A stretch of DNA of 64,000 nucleotides from Chrysemys picta bellii (taxonomy: Eukaryota > Chordata > Testudines > Emydidae), in the NCBI RefSeq assembly GCF_011386835.1, contig NC_088796.1, positions 29,529,011-29,593,010 of the forward strand, written 5' to 3'. Positions 1 to 12,501 of the stretch are shown piece after piece; positions within the stretch are counted from its first letter, which is position 1; the number at the start of each line of letters is the position of its first letter. Made by a program: the position numbers and the translations under genes. The notes under the pieces are model-generated. The model did not search any database. It was not told the origin of the DNA and saw only the letters and a program-made list of their open reading frames with translations.

Positions 1-146
1 GGTAGTGTGTACAGCCAAACCGCTGAGCTCAATTTATTTTGTACATAAGCTCTGAGATTAAAGCATAAGATGCCTTGGGGCAGTACGTCTCTCCATCCAG
101 ATTAAGAAACAGCTTTGAGGTTTCTGTGCTGGAGATCAGTGAAGTT

Positions 147-537
147 TAGGGTGGCCAGGTGCCCGATTTTCAACCGAAAAGTCCAATTGAAAAGGGGAAC
201 TGACAGTGTTCAGAACGGACATCTAAAGTCTGGTTGCTGTGGGCAGGGGACGTGCCAGGTCATCACCTGTGCTAGCCCCTACTCAACTGAAGCCACCTCC
301 TACCTGCATCAGGTGGCTGCAGCTCCCAGCCCCAGCTCTGCAGGAGAGCCCCTCCCGAGCCGGGGCAGGCGGGAAGCAGCAAACGACAGGGGGAGGGCCC
401 TTGGGGAAGAGGCAGGGTCTCAGTGGAAGGGACAGGGCAGGGGTGGGCCTTGGGGGAAGAGGTGGGGCAGGGGAGGTTCCCGCACTCCTGATGGAGTGTC
501 CGGTTTTTAAATATTTATTACAAAGTTGGCAACCCTA
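147..537. mobile_element. non-autonomous hAT-type element (MITE)
   Basis: A GC-rich 391-bp block starts TAGGGTGGCCA and ends TTGGCAACCCTA, so its ends are imperfect terminal inverted repeats. It is flanked by an exact 8-bp direct repeat, GTGAAGTT, at 139-146 and 538-545. An 8-bp duplication is the hallmark of hAT transposition. No transposase is encoded; the short reading frames inside it are low-complexity Gly/Arg/Pro strings. Seen directly: the ends and the duplication. Inferred: mobilisation in trans by an autonomous hAT. Confidence 0.8.
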
Positions 538-545
538 GTGAAGTT

Positions 546-2104
546 ATGGTGCACTGGTGACTCTCTAGTGGGTTGGAAGCAGTGCTACTAACTGGTGTAT
601 CCTTCAGTGTTCAACATGAAGCCACAATATTAGCCACTGGGGTGGGGAGGAGGAATGAGAGTATGGTAATTAATGCCATCCACAGAAACAGTAAAATCAG
701 GGAGAAATATGTGATCTTCCTCAAAACAAACTGAACATGTTCACGATTCATATAGACACACTGCTAAAGACAGAAGCAGGACCATAAACAATCAAAATAA
801 GAGAATGGGGGAAGAATTTCTAGTTCCATGTTCTGATGTGTTCAAGTGCCCTTTTCTTACCAAATGAAATACAGGAACTACTAATACCCTGTCCTTGGCA
901 GGCGATAGGACAGACCCACCAAAATTGAGCATATCAAGAGACATAGGATAGTATGCAACCCAAACTAAGATCAAGGGCTGATTTCTCCTTTCCCTTATGC
1001 TGGTGTAAAGCAGGTGTAACTCCATTGAAGTCAGTGGATTTATTCCAATGTAAACGGGGAGCAAGTCAAGCTCCAAGTCCACATTGACTTACTCATCTTC
1101 AACTCATCACTAAAAATGAGTCATTTGCTGTGGTCATCCGGATAGCGTCACTTGACTCATGCACGTTTCCACGCTATTTCTTTGCTTCTTTCTATTTGTA
1201 TTTGTTGTTACAGAAGTACATTAAATGATAAAACTCCCTGCAGTCACCATGTTTTTCTGTTATTGGAAGAGGGGGTGAATTAATCACTTAATTCCATGCA
1301 CTTCCGTGCCATATAAACATTTTGTGTAATTATAGTCTGTGGTCCCTGTGGCTGAGAAAGTGGTTGTTGTTTGTTTGTTTTCTTGAGAACTGTCAGAGTG
1401 GAAACCTCTCTGTCATACAGTTCAGAAGTGTAGATGGGATTATAGTCACCTTCAGTGTCCTGATTGGTCAAGTGCTTTGTGGTGCTTTAGCAGTAGTTTC
1501 AAATCAAAGTATTGGAGCAAGAGCAAAGGACAGATAATCAGTTTGAATGTTGCCTTTGATCTGTACAAAGTAAACAGGGAAAATAGGGCAAAAGAGAAGA
1601 GAACCCTGGAGGGGAAGGGGCAGGGAGCAGAAGCAAGGTTACAAATTTCCACTGCCAGAGGCAATGAATTCTGCATTATCTGTCTTGGATTGCAAAGTCT
1701 TTAGGGCAAGGAAAGTGCCTTACTCTGTAAAAGCATGGTGTGAAATTATTGCATTATATAAAGTTCTCTTTCCTATGACTGGGTCCTACTAGCACAAATG
1801 ACTGAGAATGGACAGATCTGAAATGTAAAACCGGCAGCGCTGGATTCTCACAAAGAGGCAGTGAGTGTTTGAAAAGGAGAGGTCAGCAGAGGATACATAA
1901 AACTTAAATAACCTCTGGAAACTTGTCAGAAAAGGCTGAGGTTTACTTTACTAATCTGCTTACTGTAGATTGCTCACACCTGTATGGTCCAAATTTGTGC
2001 ATGAGTCACCAAATGCAATAGTAATATAAGGCTGAATTGGGAAACACACATGAAGCTAGACAACACTGCAGATGATCAGAAACCCCTTCTATGCGTGTAG
2101 CCCC
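546..2104. other. non-coding DNA, no gene seen
   Basis: AT-rich unique-looking sequence 5' of the GHR exons. The only recognisable item is a short palindromic repeat remnant near 985-1060, with a core like CCATTGAAGTCAGTGG. I see no open frame with conserved-looking protein content and no splice-bounded exon. Confidence 0.5.
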
Positions 2105-2420
2105 AAGGATCACAGAAATTATAGTTGCTGGAGGGATTGGGGGGAGTACTAGGCCATTTGGTCTAACTCCCTTCCAGTGCAAGACTGTTCTCGTGTGTAT
2201 ATTCTCCATTCCTTTGTGAAACCTAATTTAAATGTCTGCTGCTTCCTTTGGTATTTGAGAGACTGCTCCACGATCTGATAGCACTCACTGTTAGGAAGGT
2301 TTTCTTGATATTCAAACTAAATTTCCCCTTTCTTTAATTTAATCTTGTTGCTCTCAGATATAGGTGCTTGTGCCACTTTAATAATTTCTCTTTGTGTTTG
2401 CATCCTCCTGAATATAACAT
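2105..2420 (-). repeat. old CR1 LINE 3' fragment
   Basis: Read on the minus strand, this resembles the 3' region of a chicken/turtle CR1. It has the text around GGCCATTTGGTCTAACTCCC, then a stretch about failing to reach the frame, all strongly diverged. There is no coding capacity. The match is from recognition of the family, with boundaries approximate to about 30 bp. Confidence 0.55.
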
Positions 2421-3614
2421 CGGTTGAATATTTAAAAAGATTAATCATTCATAGAAATTGACCTTTGGGGAAAATTTTATGGATACTTCAAATAAAATTT
2501 AGCTAATGGGGCCGCATTTATTTTCCTTCATGCTCACTAATGCAGATGGACCCAGAAATCAAGGTAGCAATGAAAGTGTATATGCAAAAGTAGGTTGCTG
2601 ATTTAGCTGACAGCACTTCTATGGTTGTCTGAACTTTATGATAATTCAATTCTCTATGCAGAGCCAATGTTTTGTTAAAAATGGAGATATGATAGAGAGG
2701 CTATTGTTTTAGAAACCCTATTAAAGTAAAAATCTTTAGTAAACTTCTGAGAAACTCAAAAAAACAGAGGATGTGTGTGTAGAGGACAGTGTTGTCAAAC
2801 AGTTTCTTTTTTAAATGCTTGGAAGAGAGGGGCTATTAAGAATAATTTGCACACACACAAAAATATGAGAAAGAAATGAAGATGCGTCATCAATTTGAAG
2901 ACAAAATTAGAGGAAAACCAGTACTTTGTTATTCCTTTATTTTGTATTTCTTTAACATTTAATTGGAGCTTCCTGTGGGTTGATGAATCATAACTGAAGA
3001 TCAACTGCAATAATAGAACTCTGAATTAGTGTATCAATAAACTTCCATACTATAAGGATTAATCTTGTCATTTAAAAACCATAAATGAAACCCTTTTTAC
3101 CGTAGATTTCTACAGTACCAAAACTGAACTGATCATACTTTTCTTAAATGAAGAAAGATTATAGGATCCAAATATTATATATAAAAAGAATACTGAATGA
3201 TACAATGCATGCTTTCTTGGCCTCAGAAAATGCAAAATCGCATGTATTTCCTTCCCAAAAAGTCTTGGGCTGAAATTTTCAAAGCTGCTTAAAGGATTTT
3301 GATATCCAGTTAAAATTAACGGGAATTGGGCTTCCTAGTCCCTTACATGGCTTTGAAATTTCCTGTTATTCTGTACAGTTTTCTTTTCTGTATTGATATA
3401 TGCCTTCTAGTGAAAGAACGATGTCGTTTCAGAGCCTCTCGGAGGATGCCCTGAATGAAAAATGAAATTTTCATCCCTCCCCACACATTCACACACACTG
3501 ATTGGCTTATACCCCAGTATGAAAAGGCAATGAAATGACATTGTTTTGTACAAAAATGTCTGTTCGAGAGTTTGTAATTGCAGAAGGCGGCTGCTATGTA
3601 TCTGATTTTGGGCT
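2421..3614. other. non-coding DNA, no gene seen
   Basis: AT-rich sequence with long A/T runs and no convincing repeat, exon or RNA gene that I can identify. Confidence 0.5.
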
Positions 3615-3710
3615 GACTAAGTAGGCTGGTATTATCTTTTATTGGACCAGCTTCTGTTGGTGAAAGAAAGATGCTTTTGCTCTTACACAGAGCAGTTCTT
3701 CAGGTCTGAT
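3615..3710 (+). repeat. amniote interspersed repeat, copy 1
   Basis: A block centred on TATCTTTTATTGGACCAGCT and TTACACAGAGCAGTTCTTCAG recurs at 61741-61840 in the same orientation with clear similarity. I recognise this sequence as a widespread old repeat in turtle genomes, but I cannot give its family name with certainty. Confidence 0.6.
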
Positions 3711-4567
3711 TTAGCAGTGAATATATCTTCGAATTGAAAAACAGGATCTCTGTGTTTTACCAACTCTGGGCAATTTTATGTAAGGATTTTTTGGGAGGTT
3801 TTATTTCCCACAAATTCAGAGTACTTGCCACCAGTAAACTTCCTATAGATGATTATTCTGTAGAGATGGCTGCTATTTTCACTCTCCCTGTGCCTAAAAA
3901 TAGCTGAGTCGCTTTAAATTTGTGTAGCCATGGGGAAAGTTAGTGCACACCTTGCCTAAAAGATCCAGGGAGAATATAAAGTGGGATTGTTCTGCCTGCC
4001 AGTCAGATAACATTGCTCTACACAAATGAACTAATCGTTGTTTTGGCAAATGGCTCTTGCCGTTTATCTACATGAATATCTGCAGAAATCGGCAGCAGCC
4101 TGAATGTTCGAGAATGGCAAGTTCAAGTATCATAGGCTTGATTCTGATCTCATGTATGCCAGCATAAAACAGGAGTGACTTAGTCACAGGGGTAAATAAT
4201 GAACTCTGATGCAGGCCTAATATGGCCACCAGTTACCCAGGGGAAATATCCAATGTGTTGTAATTTCTTCAGCTCCAACTTCATGAACTATTGGGAGGAT
4301 TCTGTGCCCGACATGAGTCCTTTTGATGATGCCATGAAGTTGAGTATAAAGTGTCATGAGTAAAGTGATAATGTGTAGCTGTGTGTCTCTTGCCCAAGGG
4401 ACCCTGCAAATTTGATGGCTGGAATGCTTTGGACAATAATGAGAGATAGCAGTGTTGGACTTAACAGGGGGAGATCCTGGCCCCACTGAGGTCAATGGCA
4501 GAACTCTCAATGACTTCAGTCTCACCAGGATTTCACCCACTGTGTCCACAATACTGAGGAAACTAGA
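3711..4567. other. non-coding DNA with a short palindromic repeat remnant
   Basis: Mostly unique-looking. The stretch near 4470-4545 holds a degenerate palindromic repeat (CTGGCCCCACTGAGGTCAAT followed by an inverted partner, CACCAGGATTTCACCC). The 110-aa minus-strand frame at 4217-4549 has no recognisable domain. Confidence 0.45.
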
Positions 4568-4887
4568 ACATTGATAAGAAGGGAAAAGGAGCAGCTAGCC
4601 CCTCATAATGACGACTTCTGCCCAGTAACAAATTCATAGATTCATAGATTCTAGGACTGGAAGGGACCTTGAGAGGTCATCGAGTCCAGTCCCCTGCCCG
4701 CATGGCAGGACCAAATAGTATTTGGTCCTGCCATGCGTATTTGGTCCTGCCATGCGGGCAGGGGACTGGACTCTATGACCTCTCGAGGTCCCTTCCAGTC
4801 CTAGAATCTATGAATCTATGAATTTGTTACTGGGCAGAAGTCGTCATTATGAGGGGCTAGCTGCTCCTTTTCCCTTCTTATCAATGT
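4568..4887. repeat. 320-bp near-perfect inverted repeat (palindrome)
   Basis: The left arm 4568-4717 is the reverse complement of the right arm 4738-4887. The arms are 150 bp each with about two mismatches and no net indel. The 20-bp spacer is not random: 4719-4737 is an exact tandem copy of 4738-4756 (19 bp, TATTTGGTCCTGCCATGCG). Each arm holds about 65 bp of non-repeat sequence next to a CR1/SINE-like 3' tail with ATTCATAGATTCATAGATTC. The shared unique flank argues for one inverted duplication of a CR1-tail locus rather than two separate insertions. It can form a long hairpin. Confidence 0.9.
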
Positions 4888-6900
4888 GGTGCCTTCAGTG
4901 ATAGTGAGTCAGGTTACGAATCTTGGTTCATTTTCAGCCAAACCCTCTCTATAGAGAGCACCATGTGTTGGATGCGGTATGAATATATTTCCACAGACTG
5001 ATCTTATAACAACAACATGTGCCCTCATGAGCACAAGAGTCGTTCATTCTCATTCTCTTTTAGCCGGGTTTCTTTGCCTTAGGATATCTTATTTTTGGGA
5101 AGCTCACCTTTGTAATTGACAATTCCATTGTTCCTAAGGAATGCAGCTGTCATGGAAGGTCATGAGAGGTGGTCCCTTTGGTATCCGGAGTGTGCCCTGC
5201 TCTGTGAACGGGTTTGGAGTTGAGGTTTTGGACTTGTGTAGTTCAGGTATCACCAGAGTGGATATTAGTCTCCCAATACAAAGACACATGGAAATTCCAC
5301 TACCATCCCATTCCTAAGGCATGAAACTTGTTCTTCAAAAACAATTGGAACAGTTCACCTCTAATTTTTGGAAATATTTCAAAAATGTTTTCAGTTAAAT
5401 CTCCTTTTCTTTTGACCACTGTTGGGCTCTTGGATAACTCCAGATTATCCCCCCCACTCTCCTTTTTCTTGCATTTTGACAATCTCACTTGATTCTAAGG
5501 GGATATTTTCTACTAGACAGTCTGTGCTGTTTCTGTATCATTAGGCAGGGCTTCAGTGAGGGCTGCTTGGTAAATAAAACTATTTATATTTTTCTTTCAC
5601 TGTTTTGAGATCTCTCCTGGACAGTTGTCCTTTCTATGTTCCTTCCATCTTCCACCTTATCTTCCAACTCCAATCGTCCTATTTACGTTCTCTCATGCTT
5701 TCCCTCCCATTTTCTATCCACCTCCTGTTTTGTTTTATTTTTCCTAATATATTTTTGTTCATTTTTCTTCCTCTTCCCTTCGAGTTCCATGTTATCTGTT
5801 CCTCTCAATCCACTCCCACCATGTGTTTTACATTCCCCCACACCTTAACTTTCACTTAGTAGTGCATTCCCCACATGGTGTTCTCTCCATATACGTCTGT
5901 GTTGCTCTTCTAGTTAAACTTAGGACACTAGTGTGTAAATATTTGCTGCCATCTAGAGCAACTACACAGGTATTGCATCCATGCCCAGCTACTGTGCTGA
6001 CCAGTCAGGATAGTATTAAATGTCCTAAACAGAATTCTTTTCTGACTTTTTGGTGATTGTGAATGTCTCTTTCTATCCAAGACTAGGTTGACCAGGTTTC
6101 TAACACCAAAGACTTCCCTTTGTCACATGAGGGCAGTTACACATAAAAGGGTTCAGGCAGTTGTTGGAGTAAGTCAGGTTAAGAGTATATATCCACCTGA
6201 CCCACACTGGGTCACAAGGGGCATCTGTCTACCATCCTCTCCCTTCTTTAAAGGAACTCAGGGGGTCTAGCTGCTTCCATTCCAGGACCTAGTGCAATTT
6301 TTGATCAGTCCTAATGAACTGTGCACTTTCTATTTAGCATATCATTAGATCCAAGGTGTGACACATCCACAAGTGCCTCAAAGAATGGGGTATGAAGCAC
6401 TTTGGGCTTTCTTTTGCCCCATTGTCTATGGGCATATGGAACATGTGAGTAGGTTGCAGACAGATGATTTGCTAATGTCCAGCACATAAAAATCTAGGCT
6501 TTGAATTCAATCTCTCTGGCCTTGTTAAAGGCCCTGTGTACCCAGCCCCTGTCTGTATCTTCTTTTGCTTTCACTCAGTCTCTTCCACTCTGTCAGTGAA
6601 GCTTTCCTCATAACGCTCTTTGTTTTCCCATTCCCACCTCCTTCTGTGCTGCCCCCTCTGTGTGGAATGCCATTTCCAAGCCTGGTAACCAAGATGCCTC
6701 CCCTCTCCTCATTCGGTTTTCTTCTGCCTTTTTGCCTATAAGAAAAGAATTAATGTTAATCAAGAGGGGAAACTTAAAAATCAAATTTAGTTGAACCATC
6801 AGGATGTGTATATGCCTGACAAAGTAACTGAGTGACTTTACTATTATAACCTTGTGTGATGGTTTGCGGGATATGCCTGTCAACGTGTGAATTCCATTTT
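4888..6900. other. non-coding DNA, no gene seen
   Basis: Contains a pyrimidine-rich tract at about 5600-5850 that creates long Phe/Leu/Ser frames by composition only. I see no repeat family, exon or RNA gene with confidence. Confidence 0.45.
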
Positions 6901-6929
6901 GGTTTTGTGTACGCCATGTTGTATTTTTA

Positions 6930-7700
6930 AAGTAACTGTTAGTGTGGCTCTGAGCAATCATTTTGTAGCAGGAACTTGACACTTAGTAGAACGACTGTCT
7001 GGAAAGTTCCCCTAGGGAAACAATGAGTTGCTCCCAGATGGGCCATTGATTTTGAACAACTCTCCCAGAAGCTGATCTGGAGGTTGGAGTCCGGGAAGTC
7101 CCCAGCAGAAAAACAGGGGCAGAAAAGTGTTTTAAAAGAGGAATGCTCTCTAAGCAAAGGGAGCCATTCCACTGCTTGAAGACCAGACCAAGTAGGCAGG
7201 AAGAGCTGCCTGGTCTAAAGGACAAACCCTGGACTCACATAGGTGGTTGGGACACACTGAGGGGGGTTACATTCAGGAGTTGGTTGTTTTCCTAAGATCT
7301 TGCAGATCTTTTAAGAGTAAAAGTGTTTGTGGTTAAGAAATTCCTTTGCTAAGCCTGCACTTCCTTGCCATATTGTCATGTTGTTGCTTACAGGTATAGC
7401 TAGAAAAAAAACAGGGCTCTCACAGCCAAGTGGACTCTGGGGGGAGGATGCATAAGTGACAGGGGTTCTCAGAGGGGCTGTGGCATTGGTTCTGGGGTCA
7501 AGGCAACTGGACTGTGGGGTTCCACTGCCCAGAAGGGTGTCAGACACAGGGTCTTCATCTGGGAATACCCCTGAGACCCAGAGTTAGGAACAGTAACCAG
7601 TCACTACCCAGACTGAGAAGGCTTGGAATCATATGGGATTCAGTGGCTGATTTCCATCACAACAGACTGGTGTCTGTTCAGAGAGCAGGACTAGGCCAAA
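6930..7700 (+). repeat. probable old LTR or retroelement-derived repeat
   Basis: This stretch has the composition and phrasing of a turtle retroelement LTR or internal untranslated region (purine-rich runs such as GGGCAGAAAAGTG, then CCCCTGAGACCCAGAGTTAGG). I cannot define ends or a target duplication. The open frames in it do not look like gag or pol. Low confidence. Confidence 0.3.
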
Positions 7701-10687
7701 TTGCAACACTTCGGTCCTACCTCCCTGTGTCCCTGACTTTTAAGTTTGTGTGTGACCCTCTCATTATGAATCTGAGTTCAAATTATAAGCTATTTGAGGC
7801 AGGAAATATGATTCTATTTATCTCCGTGCCAGTGCAGGCTCAAATACAGAGGGCATTGGGGCACTGCCCCACCCCCAAAGTAAAGCATGCATGGAGTGGG
7901 GCTGCTATAGATTTGTTGGGTTTGCAATTTGTATAGTAGCAAGGTGCTCTTCGCCACCCCGCTTCTGGCTCGTGCACAGACTGCTGAGTGATGTTCTGAT
8001 AGAAGGAAACCCACGCCAATTCTGAGTGTGATTTGGGATTCTGGATTCACTGCCCAAGCCACAGGCTTGACTACATTAATGTGCTCAAGGTATCTTCTAG
8101 AGCATGCCAGCAGGGTCAACATCTACAATACAGTTGGAGTGCAACACTTTGGAGCACTCTGCAGTCACCACAACTTGTGATTTGGGCAGTGAATGTGGTG
8201 CTCCAAACCCCACTCAAAATAGCCACAATTTGCCTCCTATCCGACCTTCACTGTGCAGTCTGCAGGGGATGAGGCAGTGGAGAGAGGGAACGTAACAGAG
8301 GAAAGAGAAGAGAAGGACCATGACCATCCTGGGAAGAGTCCAGGCCTGGGACTGGCTAGGGTAAGTAAGGGCCCTAGGCAGCATGGGAGGGCAACCTCCC
8401 TAGCGCCCATCCTCCCATTTGCCATGTTTGGGGGTGGGGGCGGGATGGTAGTCCATGGGGGCAAGTGGACATGGTTTGTTTTTTAGGCTATGCCCAAGTG
8501 CCACAAAGTTCAGCTGCTGCTGCTGCTCTGTGTAGCACCTACCACGTTCAAGTGCTCAAAAATAAGAAATAAAAATTTAAAAATAGGACAGTATGTTAAC
8601 ACAAGTTGCACAAATGTTGAAAGCCATAGCTGGTTATATTGGTTCTGCTGAGTTCCTCTTCCTAAAGGTAACTTACATTGGCAAGTGAAAATGACATTTA
8701 TTATTATTTTTATAGCACTCAATGTTTATTTAAATACTAAATGGAAGAATACAGAGTAGGGTTTATGATACTGAATGATTTAATTAATTAATTTGCCATA
8801 CTTTTTTTTATTCAATATGGAGTATCTATCTTTTGAATAAATACGTTATTTCTCTTCATAATGAATTATATGCAGATTTATTTTTCCCCAATACACTTTT
8901 TTATACTAAGTGATAAAATCAGTATAGTGCAGAATCCTTATAGTTTCAGATCATTAGAATATAGGACAGTTAATCCCTAACTAAAAGTTCAGGTCCTCAG
9001 CAGGCAACTCATTCCAGGAAAATAATCTTACCAGTAAATAAATATGTAACCATAATACAGTATGTTAAATAATAAAGAAAAGTGGAGATAGTGAAGGCAA
9101 TACATTTTTTAGACACGTTCTGTTAGTGCAGCTACAGATTAGAAGGAGTCTTGTCCAGAGAAAAATTGTGGCAATGAAGTTCTGCTGAGGAAGAGGATGG
9201 ACATTATAACTTAAAAATTATCATGAAGGCATATAAAACTCTACAGCCTAAATACTTAATGCTCAGCCTACTAACCCTCTGTCCTCTTCTAGAAAGGTAC
9301 TTGTGCTGGGATGGGATGACTTCACTGTAGAAAAGTGTGCAAATTCATTCCTATGGCTGCACATAAATATGCTCAAAATTACCAAATACCATGGTGATGA
9401 TCACACTATAAAAGAGGACATGGATTCTTTGTCCCCAAAACACTCAGGTCCTCCACAGCATGATGTGTCATTGAGGCCTGGGATCAGGTCCTTGTTGTTT
9501 AGTGCCTATGTCCCCTGAGAGAGCTGCCCCATGTTTAATGCAGATGGTTTCACAGGAAACAGCAGCTAGTCTGACTGTCAGCCCACAGTAATGCAACTTT
9601 GCTGCATTTATGTGTGTTCCTCTGTGTGTCGACAGTGTTGAGGGCCTGAATTTGACCCATAAACAAGCATTCAGGGTAACAATTTTAGACTGCAAGTGTC
9701 ATACTTGAAATGGAAACACCACGGAGGAGCCATTGTGGCCATGATCCATGAAAGTAAAAATGTGCTTAATGGTAAAAGAAAAACAGTTTAGAGTGAGGGT
9801 GTCAGGTCAGAGGAAAGATCCCCTTCTACCTCCTGGGCATAGAGTTAAACATAAAATCCAAGAGTATTTAGTCTTGATTTTTCTGAGACCTGTTTTCTGT
9901 TCAAGGAGGGCTTAGAAATGGGCATTTTGGAGCAGACACAGAATTAACAGCAGTTACGCTCTTCCAGGAGCATTGCTTGCTGTTGAAGAGCATAGTCAGT
10001 CATTTGTGATATTCATTTACCACCTATGCTGCACTCTCCTTATTTCTCCTTCTGATGAGAGGACAGCTCTAACCACATCCTACAGAAAACATCATCCTAA
10101 TGTTGATTGACTACACTAATTGTGTGCAATACATAAATGTACTGCTAGTCTTTTTCACAAGAAAGGATTCAATTTTAGATAATAAAAAGACAAAAGCATC
10201 TGTTTCCCCATCACTCCTCGAAACATAATTGCAAGCTGAGTCACTCAGATAAATTGGGAAATAATTGGAAACTTCTTAGTTACCCTTATTGTTTTGTAAA
10301 TGAGAGAAGTACAAACTCTTGCTGTTCTTACTAATGCAGTCAATTGTGCCTGTGTTGTTTATGTTTGCAGGCTGCTTTTCTAAGGGACAAGTCCTAACCG
10401 GTCTTCTGAGGCCACTGGAGGATCCTGCTTGCCTACAATGAGTGGTGTGGTTCCTCTGCACACTGAGGGGAAAGGGAGAGGGAGATTTGGAGAGAATATG
10501 TCACAGAGCGGGAGGATTTGGCCCTAAGAGAGGAAATGATTGACCATTGCTACCTCATTTCCCACTCTCTTAAGTTCTTGTATAGGTTTTTTTCTTTCTT
10601 CTCTTTTTCCTTTTATTCTGATTTTCCTGGTGAGAGTCACAGTGGCAGTATGGAGAGTAGGGATGACCACACCTCCCTTTCTTCTGC
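7701..10687. other. non-coding DNA, no gene seen
   Basis: Mixed AT-rich DNA. Several 60-100-aa frames occur but none shows a domain, splice context or codon structure that suggests a gene. Confidence 0.45.
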
Positions 10688-10882
10688 AACAGGTTCCAGC
10701 TCCTCCTGGGGGATTCCCCAGCATTCCCAGGCCAACCGGGGAATAATCCCTCAGGCGTAACCGGGGTCAGCCTCGGGGTCTCCTCCCAGTGGGATGTGCC
10801 TGGTAGAGTTCCAAAGGAAACCTCCCAGGGGGCATCCTTATCAGGTGCCCAAACCACCTCAGCTGGCTCCTCTCTATCGATA
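10688..10882 (+). repeat. retroelement-like fragment
   Basis: GC-rich text running from a GATTCCCCAGCATTCCCAGG-like section through AACCTCCCAGGGGGCATCC to CCACCTCAGCTGGCTCCTCT resembles a retroelement segment found in many fish and reptile genomes. Frames are broken and I cannot assign the clade. The match rests on pattern recognition alone. Confidence 0.4.
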
Positions 10883-11822
10883 GGGGTTTTTTTCTTTTTA
10901 ACTTAACTACACTATGTTGAGAAAGTGTTAAAAATCCCTTTGACAACCTAGAGAGTTGAAATCAGCAATATTTGTTGACAGTTTACATAATCCTACTACA
11001 ACATTTAGAGAATACTTGTTACTCAAGCAAACCAATCTGTGCTTCATCATCGCCAAGGCAAATCCCAAAGGGAAGTAGCCTCCATGCAGATTGAGTTCAA
11101 CCTGGATTGATCTCAAGCTGTATTCTTAAGGTGATCTAGCTGGATATTCAGTTTGTTCATTACCGGAGATTTTATTACACCACTGAAGCTTTTTTGCCAT
11201 GTGATTGCCAGCCACGTGTTTATCAAGGAATGCTGCTAAGCATCTTAATTCATTGGTCTTCCATCCTAATAACATGTCCATACTAAAGAAGTTCCTGAAA
11301 CCGAACTAGTGCTGATGGAGGTAGTTTCTGGATTCAGCTACAACTATCCTCATTGTTGATTTGTGTCCTGCCATTTAATATCGAGCAACAGTTAAAGATT
11401 ACGAGAACTTGTAGCCTGATATATTGATTGTTTATTAATTACATTGATTACTTAAGAATTCCCCATTAACAGTCTGAGATTTGGTAGATTCTTGTTCAAA
11501 AATCAGGCCCAGTATATTAAAAATACTGTTCAGTTGGGAACTCCAATGTGTAGGGGAAACCCTCTGTATTTGTAACAGTTTTATTAACAGTTAGCAAAGT
11601 TACAAACACTCCTACACAGCAAGGTAGCTAGAGATAACACAGGATGTGCCGTGCGTCTGAGCATTTGTATATTCATACCATCCCTTGCAGAAAGAAGCAA
11701 AATATTAGTTATCCTCCTCGTCATCAGTGGTTGTCATTGTGGCATCTCCCAAGAGTTACAGCTTCCAGAGAAGACAGGCTAGGATACAACTTTTATAATC
11801 CGTTACACTAATGCTACTATGC
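10883..11822. other. non-coding DNA, no gene seen
   Basis: AT-rich. It may include further decayed LINE sequence, but I could not define it. Confidence 0.4.
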
Positions 11823-11830
11823 CTAATGCA

Positions 11831-12493
11831 TAAGGCTCCTCTTATGTCACGGTGGTCATGGAAGTCACGGAATCCGTGACTTCCAGAGACCTCTGTGACA
11901 TTCTCTGCTTCAGCCCCAAGGGCTGCAGGACTCTGGAGTTGGCAGCCAGTGGGGCCCTGGCAGGGGTCTGACCAGGGCCAGCACAACCCATTAGGCGACC
12001 TAGGCGGTCGCCTAGAATGCTACAATTTGGGGGCGGCGACCGCGGTGGTATTTCGGCGGCGGGACTTTTTGCCGCCTCTGTGTGGGGGCGGCATTTCGGG
12101 GCGGGACCTTCCACCGCCTAGGGCAGCAGAAAAGCTGCCAGCGCTCCTGGTTCTGGCGACAACAGCAACAGGGGCCCCCTACAAGGTTCCAGTGACAGGT
12201 GACAGATTCCTGGGGGGGCCCTCCTCAGGGTTTCAGCAACGGGTGACAGCGTCGCAAAGGGGGAGTGGGATGCCTCAAGCGAGTGTCCTGTTTTCTCCTT
12301 GGGAAATATGGTCACTCTGCAGCTTCCAGCTGCTGTGGGCAGAAGGGGAACTCCACAGCTCCCAGCCACCACAGTGGCAGGGGAAACCATGAAACCGTGA
12401 CGGACAGGTCACGGCTTCCGTAAATTTTTGTTTATTGCCCATGACCTGTCCGTGACTTTTACTAAAAATAACCATGACAAAATCTTAGCCTTA
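11831..12493. mobile_element. non-autonomous hAT element with nested GC-rich insert
   Basis: The element begins TAAGGCT and ends AGCCTTA, and is flanked by an exact 8-bp direct repeat CTAATGCA at 11823-11830 and 12494-12501. Subterminal sequence carries repeated CACGG/CCGTG motifs, such as GTCACGG and CCGTGAC, near both ends. Its middle (about 11975-12150) holds a CpG-rich segment with CGGCGGCGGG-like runs that looks like a separate insert. No transposase frame is present; the 165-aa plus-strand frame here is compositional. The duplication and inverted ends are seen directly; the hAT assignment follows from the 8-bp duplication. Confidence 0.75.
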
Positions 12494-12501
12494 CTAATGC
12501 A

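Noticed and set aside
115..510. 131-aa plus-strand frame
   Set aside because: Mostly inside the 147-537 MITE and rich in Gly/Arg; compositional.
5605..5859. 84-aa hydrophobic frame (possible membrane protein)
   Set aside because: It comes from a pyrimidine-rich tract giving Phe/Leu/Ser by composition, in overlapping frames.
11895..12392. 165-aa plus-strand frame
   Set aside because: It lies across a hAT MITE and its GC-rich insert; the frame is a by-product of high GC.
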